Origin: Mermis nigrescens
Taxonomy: Eukaryota; Nematoda; Enoplea; Mermithida; Mermithidae
DNA: 64,000 nt
NCBI GenBank assembly: GCA_036768485.1
Contig: JAVLUZ010000257.1
Location: forward strand, 1,130,382-1,194,381
Direction: 5' to 3'
Every line of letters starts with the position of its first letter. Positions within the stretch are counted from its first letter, which is position 1. The position numbers and the translations under genes were made by a program. The notes beneath the pieces were generated by a model, which made no database searches, had not been told where the DNA came from, and worked only from the letters and a program-made list of their open reading frames with translations. Shown here in pieces: positions 43,201-54,233 of this stretch.

Positions 43201-46200
43201 TGTAATAATTGTGGTCCAGAAAATTGAGTTCAAAAAAGGCAAGAACGTCAAAAATTTTCCGGTGCTTCGCGCCGAGTCTTTACTATATTTGTTGTTATAT
43301 AGATCCAATGAGTTCAAAAGCTTAAATTAGCTAAAATAATTCATCAATTCACATCACTTTAGTGATTTATTGCTCTATTTGTTCGTTGAATGAAACTGCG
43401 CATGCTTGTTGAGCATAACAGTAAATGTGCGAAAATGATTGTGTACCAGTTTGTCTATTCTTTGCTTTGTTTGTCTTTCTTTACAAGGACACAGGGGCGG
43501 ATTTAGGGGGGCAAAAATAGTGCGCAAAATTAAGTATTTTTGAGCGATTTTTAGCGATTTTCGGGTTAAAACGGCTAATTTTTTCCGCCCAAGTCAGGGT
43601 TCCGCCCCCCCTTAGGGGTACCGCCCCCTTAGGAAAATCCTAGATCCGCCACTGCAAGGACAGGACACTTAATCCTATTTTAAATGAAAGGAATGGCCAA
43701 ATTTTCTTATGTTTTTGCGCATTTTCTGTTTTCTGAATTATATCTTGTTAATAAGAAGGCCACAAATGGGCCTGAAAACGATAAGAACAAAATTGTCATT
43801 GATACATCTTTAATGGATTTAAATAGAATCACAGGCTAGCAAATTCATAAGAAATACGGACAACAGCTGAAATAGTAAACGTCTAAAATATTGACGATAA
43901 ATATTTGAGGCCCGGTTGAGGCCCGGTGGTTTTCAGCCGGGCCCGGGCCCGGCCTGCTATGACCGGCTGGGCCCGGTCCGGGCCCGGGTACCCGGTCTAT
44001 CACTGTGCATACCCCCAAACATCCCACGCCCAGGTATGATCTGGACCTCGCCAAGGATCTGGCGGACCACGAAATCGATAGATCCCCCAGAATTGAATTT
44101 CTGGTGCTGCACATTTCTAAGCGATTTAGCCTTATCGAATCCCTGTCCCCCAGAATTCAGAAACAACCCCTTAAATAATATTTTTGTCATATTTTTGGGA
44201 TAGAGCCCCAGAATCAGACTGCTGTACACATATGGAAATAACTATTTACCTATCACAGCCATAAGCACTTCCACCCACCAGGCGTCCAAAAGTTCAGCGC
44301 GTTGATTTTTATCGACTTGTATGAGCCAACGACCTCCGTTGCGATTATTCGCGTCTTCCCACATCGGCTGGATGCCATCCTTGAATAGGTAATAGTCGGA
44401 CAAGTGGGGCAAACCGCTGGCCAGTTGAATGTGATTGTATAAGCTGAGAAAAAGCATACTACTATTGAGAATCGAGACTTTGTTAGCACAATCTGAAAAA
44501 TCTATGTATTTGCAGTATCCTATCGAACTTTGTGACTCAATTGAATTTAGGTCAATTTATTCATTCAGTGATAGAATATTGAGCAACAGGCACAAATTCT
44601 TCAACAAAATCTGATGCCAGAATACTCGAGCTGAATACTGTGCAGAAAAAGTCAGTTCATAACGATTAAAGATAATAAGAATGAAAAGTTTCGCTGTAGT
44701 GCTGAAAATATGCGTCAGATAAAGTGATTTTAAGAAATTCTGCGAAAAATATCACTCCATCGATGAATAAAATACCATCATACAGGAAAATCGAACTATG
44801 AGCAGAAAATTTAGCATAAAAAGGAATGCCGCTTTTTCTACGCATTACTTAGTATGGTTGAAGCACTAATGATTATTTTACAAGCTTCGTTAAATCGAAT
44901 TCTAATTTCATACTAAAATAACGTGAAGCTCTCTGTGCCGTTCAACCATAAATTAGCTTAACATTTTTTATATGAAATTAATTCTTTGTATAAGTCATAG
45001 CACAGGTTAAGAGAATTTGCAAAGCACGTGATGGAAAACTTATTTGTAAGACGTATTTGAAACAAGGCACATAAGAGATGTACCTGGAGAGTGCCGTATT
45101 ACATCGCATGGCCTTGACAATGAGAAATTAGACGACTTTTCCTATTCTTTTCACTAGTTATAGTTTTATGAAATATTCATTATTTAGCTGGTATGGTGAC
45201 CCTTATAACAACTTAAGGGTTTGTGATGCAGAAATCAATGTTAAAAAGTCAAATTTTCTTATTCATCAAGAATTAGCTGAGCTACCCGGCGTTACCCGGG
45301 CTGAACTTAGGCATAATAGCTATATGGAATTGAGATGTCTCTTGTATTTTTTATTTTTCGGGACTTTTGGTGTTTTTGGGATATTTCTAAAAAATTGTTG
45401 GTAAAAACCATATTTAATTTTTTGGATTTTTTTCAAAAATGTTTTTTGTCAACCATTTTTTTTATCAAACCCATATTTTTGACGTTACAGAATGGCTTTG
45501 AAAATTCTTTAGCAAAAATCATATTTTTGATGTTTTGGGATGTTCTGGAAATTTTTTTTGGTCAAACACATATTTGTGATGTTTAGGGTTGTTTTGGAAA
45601 ATTTGTTTGGTCAAACCATATTTTTGATGTTTTAAAAATTTTTTGTTTGTTGTAGCAAAGGGTGTCATATATCACGTGATATTTTATATCACTCATATGT
45701 TACAGCAGAGGGTATCTCCTATCTTATATCACTGCATGTTGTGACACAGACAGGGTATCTTATATCACATCATTGTACCGTATAGCATTGACCATCTTGT
45801 AGCATTATGTACGCTATATAACGTCCTATCCTATGTTACAAGGCACGCAGCGGCAAAAGTACCGTAACCCGAAAATAGTGTTATTCCGATTTTCGAAATT
45901 TGGCAAAAAAATCGGCCATGTCGCGAAATCGGCCATGCTTGAGCATAGGAACGCCTCCCGCTTCACGCCTGTACAGGGTGCATAGCACACCTAGGCGTGG
46001 GGGTTCGGGGTATGCACCCCCCGAGAAACCAAAATACCCCCTAGAATTCAATTTTTGAAAATTTCGTTTTTTCGCAATTTTTTGATGCTAATGGATAGTG
46101 CTCGATGAGAAACGTCGAAAAATGGTTCTTTTTTCGCCATACCACCATTTTTAAGGCCATTTTTTCACCTTTGAAAAATTTTGCACCCCCCCCCGCTGCC

Positions 46201-49200
46201 AACGTATGGTACATAGGTGGGGTTGGTGAACTTTAAATATCGCTACTACACCCCTGCCGATAGGCCGAGCCCGGGCCAAAACGTCAGCCCAACAAGTGTT
46301 ATGGGGCCAGAGCCAACCTCGGACATACAAACACGCTTTCACAAATAAATAGTAGATAAGGATCAATGTCCTTTCTGAGCGTGGGTTCATCTTTACACTT
46401 ATCCCTATATTTTTGAACTACCTACTATTTACTTCCCAATAAACCAAAGCATTTGTGCGCTGAAGAAAAGATGTCTCAATAACATTGTGATAATGAAAAA
46501 AATTATATTCAAAATACATCCATGGCTACCTGATATGAAGCAAATTTGTTCCCTCATGCCGACATTCTTTTTTATTTTACCAATATTTTTTACATCCAAG
46601 CTTTACACTATTTATTATACGCACAGCAACTACTTACGCCCAAAAATCTTCGACGGTGTTAAATGACGCTACTTCCTTCATGCAATCTTCCCATGCTCTG
46701 TTTTTATCTTGCTTGCAAAACCATAGGGCCCATCGATACATCAGTGGATGCTTCATGGTAAGAAGGTTCGCCATATCGATCTTTATCACATTTTCGTCCA
46801 CAGCTTGCAGCTTAGGTGCCACTTCGACATTGCTGAGGGTTCCTGACTTCTCAGACTCAAAGAAAATAAGAAAATAATACAAGATATCTGATGGCTCTTA
46901 AAAGTTCAATCTTATGTTTTGCTTAACCATGTTGTGTCCCCCCAACGAATGCTTGCAGGAAGATTTCGAATTCGAAATTTATCTTAAATAGAAACCCATA
47001 CATTTTTAGGTTAAGCTAATCTAACATCCACTTCGAAGTGACAATTGACGATTCTCATCTGGACGTTGTGCAGTTATATTGGATGCTCCTTAATCACAAA
47101 GCAGAAAGAGCTACAAATGATATTTTTAACTTTCTTTGCGACTTAGAAGCCATCTTCGCTCATGGAATAGCTTCCAACGCAATTTCAAGAGCAGAAACAG
47201 CTATTTCAGCATAGAATTCTTCTATCGAGCATTGCTTTTAAAATATTTTCAACGTTGGGCGTCAAATGCTGCATATACAGGAAATCAAGCAGTAAATCAA
47301 GATTCTAAACGTCCTTCAGCCTGAATTTCTCAAAATTTCCAGCGCTTCGCGCCGAGTCATCGCTAAAGTCAAAGAAATTTAGCGATTTATTCGCACAAAA
47401 TTTTCGAAAATTTCAAAAAATTATGGAGTTTAGGAGGTACGGAAAAACTCTCGTCATTTTTTTGCGAAATTCGATCAAATGTAGTCAATTCGCACACGCT
47501 GATCACGAATATGATATCCATTTTCATCGCAGACTACTCATTTCTAAAATACTCGAATTTTAACTTTTTGGGATTTTTTGATTTTTTCAAGTTTTTTCCA
47601 TTATTTAGATTATGGTCAATTTTTGTGCACTGCTCACAAGTATTACATCAATTTAAAATGAAGATATTTAATTTTTCGAATAGAGAATGTTTTGAAAATT
47701 TCCCATTTTCTTTAATTTTGGTGGTTTATGGTCAATTTTGATGTAGACCACGGATTTGGAATCTGTGTTATACGCAGATCAGTAATTTTTCATAAAATTA
47801 TTCTCTATATTGCTTACAGATCCATATTGAGACCAGGTAAAAAATAAGCCTGAGCAAATGTAGGGTTGTAGCTCGCTCCGCTCGCTGCAACCCTATTATC
47901 TCGAAATTTTAAGCCTGGTTCCAACGTGAATGCACATAACTAAGCCTAATTCTAGTTCTGATTGAAAATCAGACTGTTTCTAATTCATATCTGGAAAAAA
48001 GGTTTAGAATATGTGCATTCATGTTGGTATCAGGCAAAAAATAAGCAAGAGCTATTGGGTGTTGCAGTGAGCGGAGCGAGCGAAGCGAGCTGCAACCACA
48101 CATGGGCGTGGTGGGAGGGGGTTTGGGGGTATGCACCCCCAGAAGTTGAAATACCCCCAAGAATTCAAATTTTGAAACTTTACAATCAATGAATACATAC
48201 ATGCATACATATATATTATAGATGCTGCTATAAATACATTTTGAAACAAACTTTACTCAGATTCAAGTAAAAAATAGCAAATATTACTAGCCAAACAGTT
48301 CAGAGTTGAACCTCAAAAAATTTCCATTTCAATACGCTCATCGCTTAAATTGTGGCGATTTTTATCTAAAATCACACTTGAACAACTAAACACGCGTTCA
48401 CATGGTGCCGACGTTGCGAGAATGGCCAAAATCGTGGATGCAAGTCTGGACTGAATGCTTCGTATGAATCCAACAAGATTTAGTCTTGAACCAAAAATAT
48501 GAAATTTTTTTTAGAATTCAACAAAATTTAGTCTTGAAACCAAAATATGAAACTGTTTATGTTTATACAGCCAATTATGTTCTGAGGTTCTCACAAAAAA
48601 ATGACAGTGGACATTGGGGACAATACTTTTATTAAAAAAATTGATAATGTAAACTTAACTATAGCTGTCGTTGAGTTGACAACTAATTAGCTGTTGTATG
48701 GTTGACAACCTCGCCTGTTTTTTTCCGCCTTCACAAAACAAATAAAACATATCTCTTTGAGCACAGTTTGTTAGTCAGACAATAAAAGAAAAACTAACGT
48801 GAACATAGGCGTTAAACGCAAACAACGCTCCCCATAGAGAGGGAAGACTTGCAAAGCGCACGTCAAACGTCGGATAGCACAACATTGGAAGAAGTTAGAA
48901 CTTTTGTCCGGTAGGTCGGACTAACCGGACTTAGTCCACCAAAAAAGGACTAGTCCTTTTCCGGACTAACGGGCTAAAAAAAGACTAGGACTATAGTCCA
49001 AAGACTAATGGACTTAGTCCGGACTCTAGTCCTTGCTAGTTCTTAGTCGGACTTTTGCCAACGATAGCTGCAACCCACATTAGCTTAGGCTTATTTTTTG
49101 TCTGGTATCAATATGGATCAAGAAGAAAGCAGCATCCAATGGTTCTTTAGTCGCAGTCCGAGCAGAAGAAGCTTTCTATAAAGATTTGAAAAAAGTAATA

Positions 49201-50398
49201 GTCAAAAATTCAAAAATATGAAATTCTTATTTTTCGAGAACTCGTGATCTGCGATCAAAATGGAAGTCATATATTCGTGATCAGCGTATGAAAATTGACC
49301 ATATTTCATCAAATTTCGAAAAAATTAAAAAAATTATTCCGTACCTCCTAAACTCCACAGTGCCGGGAGATCCTAGATCCGCCACTGGCGAGCCTGAGAA
49401 GGGTGGCTGTTTTCTATCTCCGGTTTCCTTGAGGTTTCTCAGATTTTGTCGAAATTTAAAATTACATGCTAATTCTATAATTATAATATCGTTGAGGTTT
49501 CTCAATTTTGTGCTTATTCCACAATAATAAGAGTGGCTGAAATTAGCCAAATACCTTATTCATTAACGAGCTTCTTTTAAATTACTTAGTGACGTATCGG
49601 TTTAATACTTAGCAAAAAATATTTTACGACATATATAATAGTTTCAAACATGTTCCGAAAAATTTGTTCGTTCTGCGGAAAATTTCATGAGTCAAGTCTT
49701 TGCCACAAGAAAAATAAAAACTCCTTAGCTGAATTATCAAAAATAGTAATTATGTATATGAAATACGAAAAAAAGATTTTTAAAAAAGGAAAACTTGAAA
49801 TTCGCAAGTTAGACAAAATAAATCACACAAAGCAACTGAGACCAGATATTGAAAATTAGTACTTTATGACTCTTGCGGCAAATATGGCATGATTGCCCTG
49901 GAAATTTGTTGTCAACGACAAGATTTAAACTTCCGATAATTCGCAATTTTTTTTAATTTTATCTTTGTAACGAAACTGACAAACAGTGCAGTGCGAGTAA
50001 AGCAACAGAAACTGTTATTTAGATCAGCAAAAAATTGTGAAAAACACTCCTAAGGTAATCTCAATCTGTTAGGGCCTGAAATGGATATCATAGATAAGGA
50101 AACCGATGGCGGCGGGGATAATACACAATTTTCTCTTTTAATCTACAAATACGATGCAAACTTAAAACAAACAATGAATGTACGATAAATCATTGAAGTA
50201 GCCGACAAAAATATTGAAAATTCATTTTGAAAACAATGAAAATATTAAAATTCGTACAGAAAATCGCCGATAATCTCATAGATTTCAAATCAACCCACAT
50301 CCGGAACGAAGTCTTAAGCTCCTAATGACTAATTCAAAGCAGAAATTTATTTATACATTAACCTTGGAAACATCATTGACTTCTGGATTTGCCGACAT
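37074..50398 (-). CDS. EIF4E: eukaryotic translation initiation factor 4E (5 coding exons)
   Basis: Binds the mRNA 5' cap and recruits ribosomes through eIF4G. Five exons on the - strand join in matched phases to about 227 codons (human: 217). Visible functional residues: [11 protein letters not shown]; the cap-stacking Trp in NRAWED (human W56) and in PMWED (W102, with E103); VEDFW for eIF4G and 4E-BP binding (W73); GGRW (R112); NVRQKGDK (R157, K159, K162, phosphate contacts); SLW (W166). Near the end, HSTVK keeps the position of human Ser209, the MNK phosphorylation site. Introns (about 1.8-5 kb) are crowded with MITEs. No TATA box recognised upstream. The only uncertain joint is the last acceptor. 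Confidence 0.95.
38280..40070. repeat. TGTAAAC-rich repeat family, long copy
   Basis: Shares long colinear blocks, reversed, with 58130-58570. For example AATACGGAGTTGGGTCTAGG with GGGTTTAAACTCTACACTT, then TCTGCCAACTTTTCC and AATAAAGTACCTTCT. Periodic TTTACACT/AGTGTAAA words mark the family. The left edge has an AGCGCGTTAGCGCGTACC palindrome, also seen near 59312. No protein recognised. Confidence 0.6.
40240..41009. mobile_element. element with about 170-bp inverted ends
   Basis: 40240-40420 and 40845-41009 are inverted copies. Shared blocks are GATGGAACAAAA, AGACGAAT, AGGAGGGGACTAG, GTCGCAAAATC and AGTATATTCTGCGGCC. No clean target duplication found. The interior is crossed by an open frame of 138 codons (40465-40881, +) with no recognisable domain, too little to call a gene. 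Confidence 0.65.
42202..42308 (-). CDS. EIF4E: eIF4E exon 4
   Basis: Encodes [21 protein letters not shown] then [15 protein letters not shown]. Acceptor TTTTGAG; donor GTGAAT at 42201, phase 0. If the donor were not used the frame would stop two codons later, so splicing is required for a full-length protein. Contains the basic triad that grips the cap phosphates. Confidence 0.94.
42607..44005. mobile_element. hAT-like element, 1.4 kb, inside a MULE MITE
   Basis: Ends CAGTGATCGACCGGG and CCCGGTCTATCACTG are inverted with one mismatch. Flanks TGCATAAC (42599-42606) and TGCATACC (44006-44013) form an 8-bp duplication with one difference. Subterminal GGGCCCGGGCCCGG arrays. No transposase inside; it contains a younger hAT MITE at 43492-43654. 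The ends are close relatives of those at 59949-61980. Confidence 0.87.
43492..43654. mobile_element. hAT-like MITE (CAGTGGCGGAT family), innermost
   Basis: 163 bp. Ends CAGGGGCGGATTTAGG and CCTAGATCCGCCACTG, flanked by the exact 8-bp duplication CAAGGACA (43484-43491 and 43655-43662). Opposite orientation to the copy at 33085-33254. Confidence 0.9.
44250..44443 (-). CDS. EIF4E: eIF4E exon 3
   Basis: Encodes [60 protein letters not shown] and MAVIG. Acceptor TTTCTCAG; the first base completes the Ala codon of exon 2. Donor GTAAAT at 44249, phase 1. Carries the second cap-stacking Trp and the GGRW arginine. Confidence 0.95.
45390..45650. repeat. tandem repeat, about 60-bp unit
   Basis: Four to five degenerate units containing CATATTTTTGATGTTTTGGG and TTTTTTGGTCAAAC. 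Copies are visible near 45410, 45470, 45515, 45570 and 45620. T-rich; non-coding. Confidence 0.6.
45986..46207 (-). mobile_element. MULE-like MITE (GTGGGCAGC family)
   Basis: 222 bp, reverse orientation, from CACACCTAGGCGTGGGG to GCTGCCAACGTAT. Flanks GGTGCATAG (45977-45985) and GGTACATAG (46208-46216) agree at 8 of 9. Confidence 0.8.
46638..46855 (-). CDS. EIF4E: eIF4E exon 2
   Basis: Encodes [60 protein letters not shown] and [13 protein letters not shown]. Donor GTAAGT at 46637; ends with GC of an Ala codon. The acceptor is CTTTGAG before TCT; a second AG six bases later (before AAG) could be used without changing the frame. Confidence 0.93.
46856..50362. other. eIF4E intron 1
   Basis: 3.5 kb. 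Dominated by the large foldback at about 47424-49360. A small open frame at 49650-49859 (+) begins with [13 protein letters not shown], a zinc-knuckle-like Cys/His pattern, but is too short to name. Confidence 0.5.
47424..49360. mobile_element. compound foldback, about 1.9 kb
   Basis: Outer arms: ATGGAGTTTAGGAGGTACGG near 47424 pairs with CCGTACCTCCTAAACTCC near 49340, and CGCTGATCACGAATAT near 47497 with ATATTCGTGATCAGCG near 49271. Inner arms: GATCCATATTGAGACCAG near 47819 pairs with CTGGTATCAATATGGATC near 49106, both continuing into GCCTRAGC and a GGTTGYAGCT stretch. The interior has GAGCGGAGCGAGCGAAGCG, a truncated MULE-family end at 48095-48190 and GGACTAGTCC-type arrays at 48900-49050. 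No protein recognised. Confidence 0.65.
50363..50398 (-). CDS. EIF4E: eIF4E exon 1 (start codon, 12 codons)
   Basis: Reverse strand reads ATG TCG GCA AAT CCA, giving [12 protein letters not shown], then a donor GTTAAT. Phase 0 joins exactly to SEKSG of the next exon. The short, acidic, unconserved N-terminus is usual for eIF4E. The start is inferred from position and phase; the GTTAAT donor is not the strongest. Confidence 0.72.
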
Positions 50399-51244
50399 TC
50401 TGTTACCAAAATAATAACAGAGAAATGATGAGCGAGCGCTAGCTGGACTGCACGGAGTAAAAGAGCCGCGAGTAAAGATCGAATAAATGTGTTGGTTCGT
50501 TAACAAGGAATCGTATGATTAGCAATCTATCAATTAAAATGTAAATCACGATAAAGTAAACTGTTGTAAACAGAATTCAGTGAAATTAGTTCGTTTTCCA
50601 ATACATGCAAAAAGCGGATGAAATGGAGGGACGCTTTCTCGGGTTGACTAAAGTTTGAAGTGTGACCGCTAGGAAAGGTATCAGGCACGTAGCTCTTTCA
50701 AGCTCTAGAATTTTATAATTTCCAAAAAAATCATAAAAAAGGTGCTGTTTTAAGCGATGTTTCGGCTTGAAGTGCTATTTTTTCGGTGCTTGGTGCCACA
50801 TCTGCACTTTTTGACTATAGTTTATTCAATTTCTAAAAATTTTTTTGTTCCAAAGAACAGTATCAAAACGCCAAAAAAATCGTGTTTTTGTCTAATATCC
50901 GCCGTTTTTGAGCTAAAAAAAGGCATTTTAGAAAGGTATCCTTTGTACACACCCTTCCCTGAATTTCCATGCTTTACACGTCTGACTGTAACTCATGCAA
51001 GCTTCGGTTTTAATTCCCAACTTTTCAAAAAATAAGCGAAGCTTCGCAGGCAGTAAATATACACAATTTTATAATGCCATGAAATATTAACCTTTCTACT
51101 GTTAAAATAATCTATTAATTCCAATAATGTACAAAGAGCAAACTATTTGTAAAAAAATTAATTGTAAAACAAATTTATCTGAAGCCAATTAAGATCGCAA
51201 AATTTTTCTTTAAAGCAGGTGCATTATTGACATAAATTTCAAAA

Positions 51245-51770
51245 ACTACAGTCTGTTTCACATAACTCCGTGTTCTAAGAATTTCCATCGACAGCAAGCC
51301 GAGGGTTACGATAATTATGTATGTATCAGATTAATGCTATAATCGCAATCTGTCAGTTTATTGTCGGAGATAGTTTTAAAATTTATGACCGAAGCTGTGA
51401 AACAGACTATAGTCTGTTTCATTTAAATTTGAGGTTTTCTTTTGAATTTAATCCGCATGAATCAGGCTACAAAAGTGGTTTGAACTTTTGATGCCGTAAT
51501 GCGCTTTGGCGATAGCAAGCGTCTCACCGTAAGTCGATATAGTGTAGAATATCACAACTATACTATTAGTTTAAACCACTTTTGTAGACACTTTAAATTT
51601 TTTCAAAAACCTCAGTTAAATGAAATGGACTATAGTCTGGCAATAAGCTGACAGATTGCGACGATAGAATTGATTGGATATATATATATTGATCGTAATC
51701 CGTCGGCTAACTTTCAAAAAAATTCTCGAAATTTATGTCCAAACTTACGTGAAAACGACTATAGAGCTTG
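51245..51770. mobile_element. three adjacent CTATAGTC-ended MITEs
   Basis: Unit 1 (about 51248-51412): AGTCTGTTTCACATAACTCC to AGCTGTGAAACAGACTATAG. Unit 2 (about 51411-51635): TAGTCTGTTTCATTTAAATT to TTAAATGAAATGGACTATAG. Unit 3 (about 51631-51763): TAGTCTGGCAATAAGCTGAC to ACGTGAAAACGACTATAG. Neighbouring units abut on a shared CTATAG. TA is the likely target. Confidence 0.65.
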
Positions 51771-52643
51771 CCAATCTGAATAACCTGCTTTTTTCGATCT
51801 TCAAAATGCATGGGAGTAGTTCCTTACCAATCGGAATATCTATTAGTGCTTTTTGATATTAATTGATAACGAACAAACAAATCAGTCAATAGAGACAACA
51901 AAACGCTCTACGAGAAGTACCAACATATCATTCAAATACCAAAAAATAAAATAACGTATTAAAATGAGTCATGAAAAAAGTATTTACTTATTATTTAGTC
52001 TCTGCTAAATTTAATTACGCACAAATAAATCGCACATAGGTATACATACGAATAAATAATCGAATTTTAGGGCGTAAAACAATGGCGAAGTTGTATGCGA
52101 ACGAATGAAGACTGGAATTGCACATTAATGAGGACTATGTCAGCTGTAAACGAAATCGCATAATTAGAATTCAATACATTCATAAGATAAGCGGTGAAAA
52201 GTGTGGATAAACGCGCAATAAACTTTAGTATCTTATATAGAATTTCTCCTCCCAGCAATTTTCAAACGAATTACAGTAAGCAAATTTTAAACAAACATTG
52301 CTCATAATCATTTTTGCACGACATGAGTAACGGATCAGTAAAATTTGCTGATATGAAAATTGCTGGGGCATTCTACTCAAGTTCCGAATTTAACACTTAA
52401 GAACACATCGAAATTTTGACAAACGATTGGCCACATACCCGTCGAAGCGAATTTAAATACGCTTTACACAAGTTGCACACGTGATACAGTGAACGCGTTT
52501 GTTTAAATTTTAAGTCAGAAAGTAATACCGTAACGCGTTGTTCTATGCACAAATATGAAATACCTACATGTTTGCTACGAATTCCTACACAAAATTACAA
52601 AGGGTATTCAATTTTTTACTCAATGCACGTGAGGGGGTGGGGC

Positions 52644-52898
52644 CACACCTGGGCGTGAGGGGGGTTTGGAGGGGTATGCACCCCCGAGAAACCAAAATAC
52701 CCCACCAGAGATCAAAATACGCCCTACCAGAATTCAATTTTTAATAATTTTTTTTTTGCAATTTTTTGATGCCAATAGATAGTGCTCGATGAGAAACGTC
52801 GAATAATGGTGTTTTTTCGCCATACCACCATTTTTAGGGCAATTTTTTGACATTTGAAAAATCTTGCACCCCCCAGAATTTTCTTGCTGCCCACGTAT
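52644..52898 (-). mobile_element. MULE-like MITE (GTGGGCAGC family)
   Basis: From CACACCTGGGCGTGAGG to CTGCCCACGTAT, reverse orientation, 255 bp. The left flank GGGTGGGGC and right flank GGTGGGGGC differ by a shift of one G. Has an extra partial duplication of the AGATCAAAATACGCCC segment. Confidence 0.75.
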
Positions 52899-53696
52899 GG
52901 TGGGGGCATACAAGGGCGGCAGCTAAATTGTGGGGGTACGATGGGGCTCAATCGCCGAAAATACTCCTGGGGTCTATCAACGATTGGGGATGGGGTCCGC
53001 CGGATTCTGCGAAGTGGGGGGGGTGAGTCGAGAGTAATGAAATTTTGGAAGATTTATTTATTGGGAACAAGACGAAATGACCATGAGACGTAAATGGAAA
53101 TAGGAATCTTTTTGCAAAAATGCTTGAATTTGACCCCAAACCGAGGATTAACATAAATTTTATAATTTCAAGGAAAAATGAGGAATAAAAATAAGATAAT
53201 TGTGGAATTTTATCGTTTTAACGCTATTTTAGCATTTGTTAGTTTTTGAGGTCATTTTTGCCCACTTCCAAACTGACCCCCCAGACTAAATGCACCCCAC
53301 CCCACCCAGACCCGTCATGCTTTGCATCTATGGTCTCGCCTGACGATACATCCACAAAATTGAACTTCTATTCTGTGAAACCCAAATTATTCAATATTGT
53401 TTTGGACTCAAATACGGAGTAGGCATCAAAAAAGTTTTGGCCTCTCCGACGATGCTCTCCAATCCCGAACTATAATCAAAATAGGAAACAATCGATAAAA
53501 TACAATGGAAAAAGAGTTAAAAATGGCTGTTTGGCGCGAAGCGACGGAGAAATTGGCACTTTTGAACTGGAAAATCGCTAAATGCACTTGTAGCAGGACG
53601 TTTTCTACTTGCTACGATTTTTTTGGTCAATAAAAAATGCTACAGAGGTTCACAAAATTTTTATGCAGGATGAGAAACTTTTTGCAGGGGGCTAAC

Positions 53697-53940
53697 AATA
53701 GGTGGGCGGCACCGAAATTCTGGGGGGGGCAATATTTTTCAAAGGTATAAAATAGCCTTAAAAAATGGAGGTATGGCGAAAAACACAATTTTTCAAGGTT
53801 TCTCATCGAGCACTATCCATTGGCATCAAAAAATTGCGAAAAAAAACATTTCAAAAATTGAATTCCGGGGGGTATTTTGGTTTCTGGGGGGGTATTTTGG
53901 TTTCTCGTGGGGCGGGTGCATACCCCCCACGCTCAGGTGT
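53697..53940 (+). mobile_element. MULE-like MITE in the receptor 3' region
   Basis: From AATAGGTGGGCGGCACCG to CGCTCAGGTGT. Flanks GGGGCTAAC and GGGGCGCAC agree at 7 of 9. Ends 57 bases beyond the receptor stop codon, so it probably lies in its 3' UTR. Confidence 0.7.
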
Positions 53941-53997
53941 GGGGCGCACCCCCTTAACATGCACGCCTGTGCTATATAATTCCTATTACGAAAAAAA

Positions 53998-54233
53998 TCA
54001 AGAATCGCGCGTATTACAAGTGAACATATCGATTAGCAAAATAGCCGTGGCCCGGTCGATGACTTTTCGGCAATTTTTGACGCTCAGGGCGCGAATATCG
54101 TTGAGTCTGATTAGTAATTTACAAAGACGCAAAGTTTCATTGGGGTACGAGTGGGAGACGTGGCTTATGAGGGGTCGTAAAATGGTGTCCTGGATTTGCT
54201 CCACTTCGTCCGGCGACTGCAGCCCGTTGCGTT
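53998..54233 (-). CDS. THR: receptor exon: helices 9-12 and stop
   Basis: Encodes E-RNGLQSPDEVEQIQDTILRP, LISHVSHSYPNETLRLCKLL, IRLNDIRALSVKNCRKVIDR and ATAILLIDMFTCNTRDS, then TGA at 53998-54000. Acceptor AATTCAG. Helix 12 reads LLIDMF where the AF-2 core has a Glu: Asp replaces it. The segment between helix 10 and helix 12 is about eight residues shorter than in vertebrate TR. Confidence 0.9.

Larger units (their letters stand above)
42406..44037 (+). mobile_element. MULE-like MITE split by a hAT-like element
   Basis: Left part 42406-42606 starts CATAAATGGGCGACACC and carries the family core. Right part 44006-44037 ends ACGCCCAGGTAT. The exact 9-bp duplication GATCTGGAC flanks the whole (42397-42405 and 44038-44046). 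The hAT-like element 42607-44005 is inserted in it. Lies in eIF4E intron 3. Confidence 0.88.
44444..46637. other. eIF4E intron 2
   Basis: 2.2 kb. AT-rich, with a tandem array at about 45390-45650, a TATCTTATATCAC-rich stretch at 45660-45830 and the MITE at 45986-46207. No exon seen. Confidence 0.6.
50399..53997. other. intergenic region between the receptor gene and eIF4E
   Basis: The first 300 bases upstream of eIF4E include a short GC-richer patch (50430-50475) that could be 5' UTR or promoter; no TATA box seen. Further on: a run of three CTATAGTC MITEs, a MULE-like MITE, CTATGGTC-family repeat (about 53020-53335) and another MULE-like copy just past the receptor stop codon. The reverse of GATTTATTTATT near 53053 offers an AATAAA signal for the receptor transcript. 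Confidence 0.5.

Noticed and set aside
49650..49859. zinc-knuckle-like [13 protein letters not shown] frame
   Set aside because: Only 69 codons, Lys-rich tail, and no neighbouring gag or integrase sequence; could be chance or a retroelement scrap.
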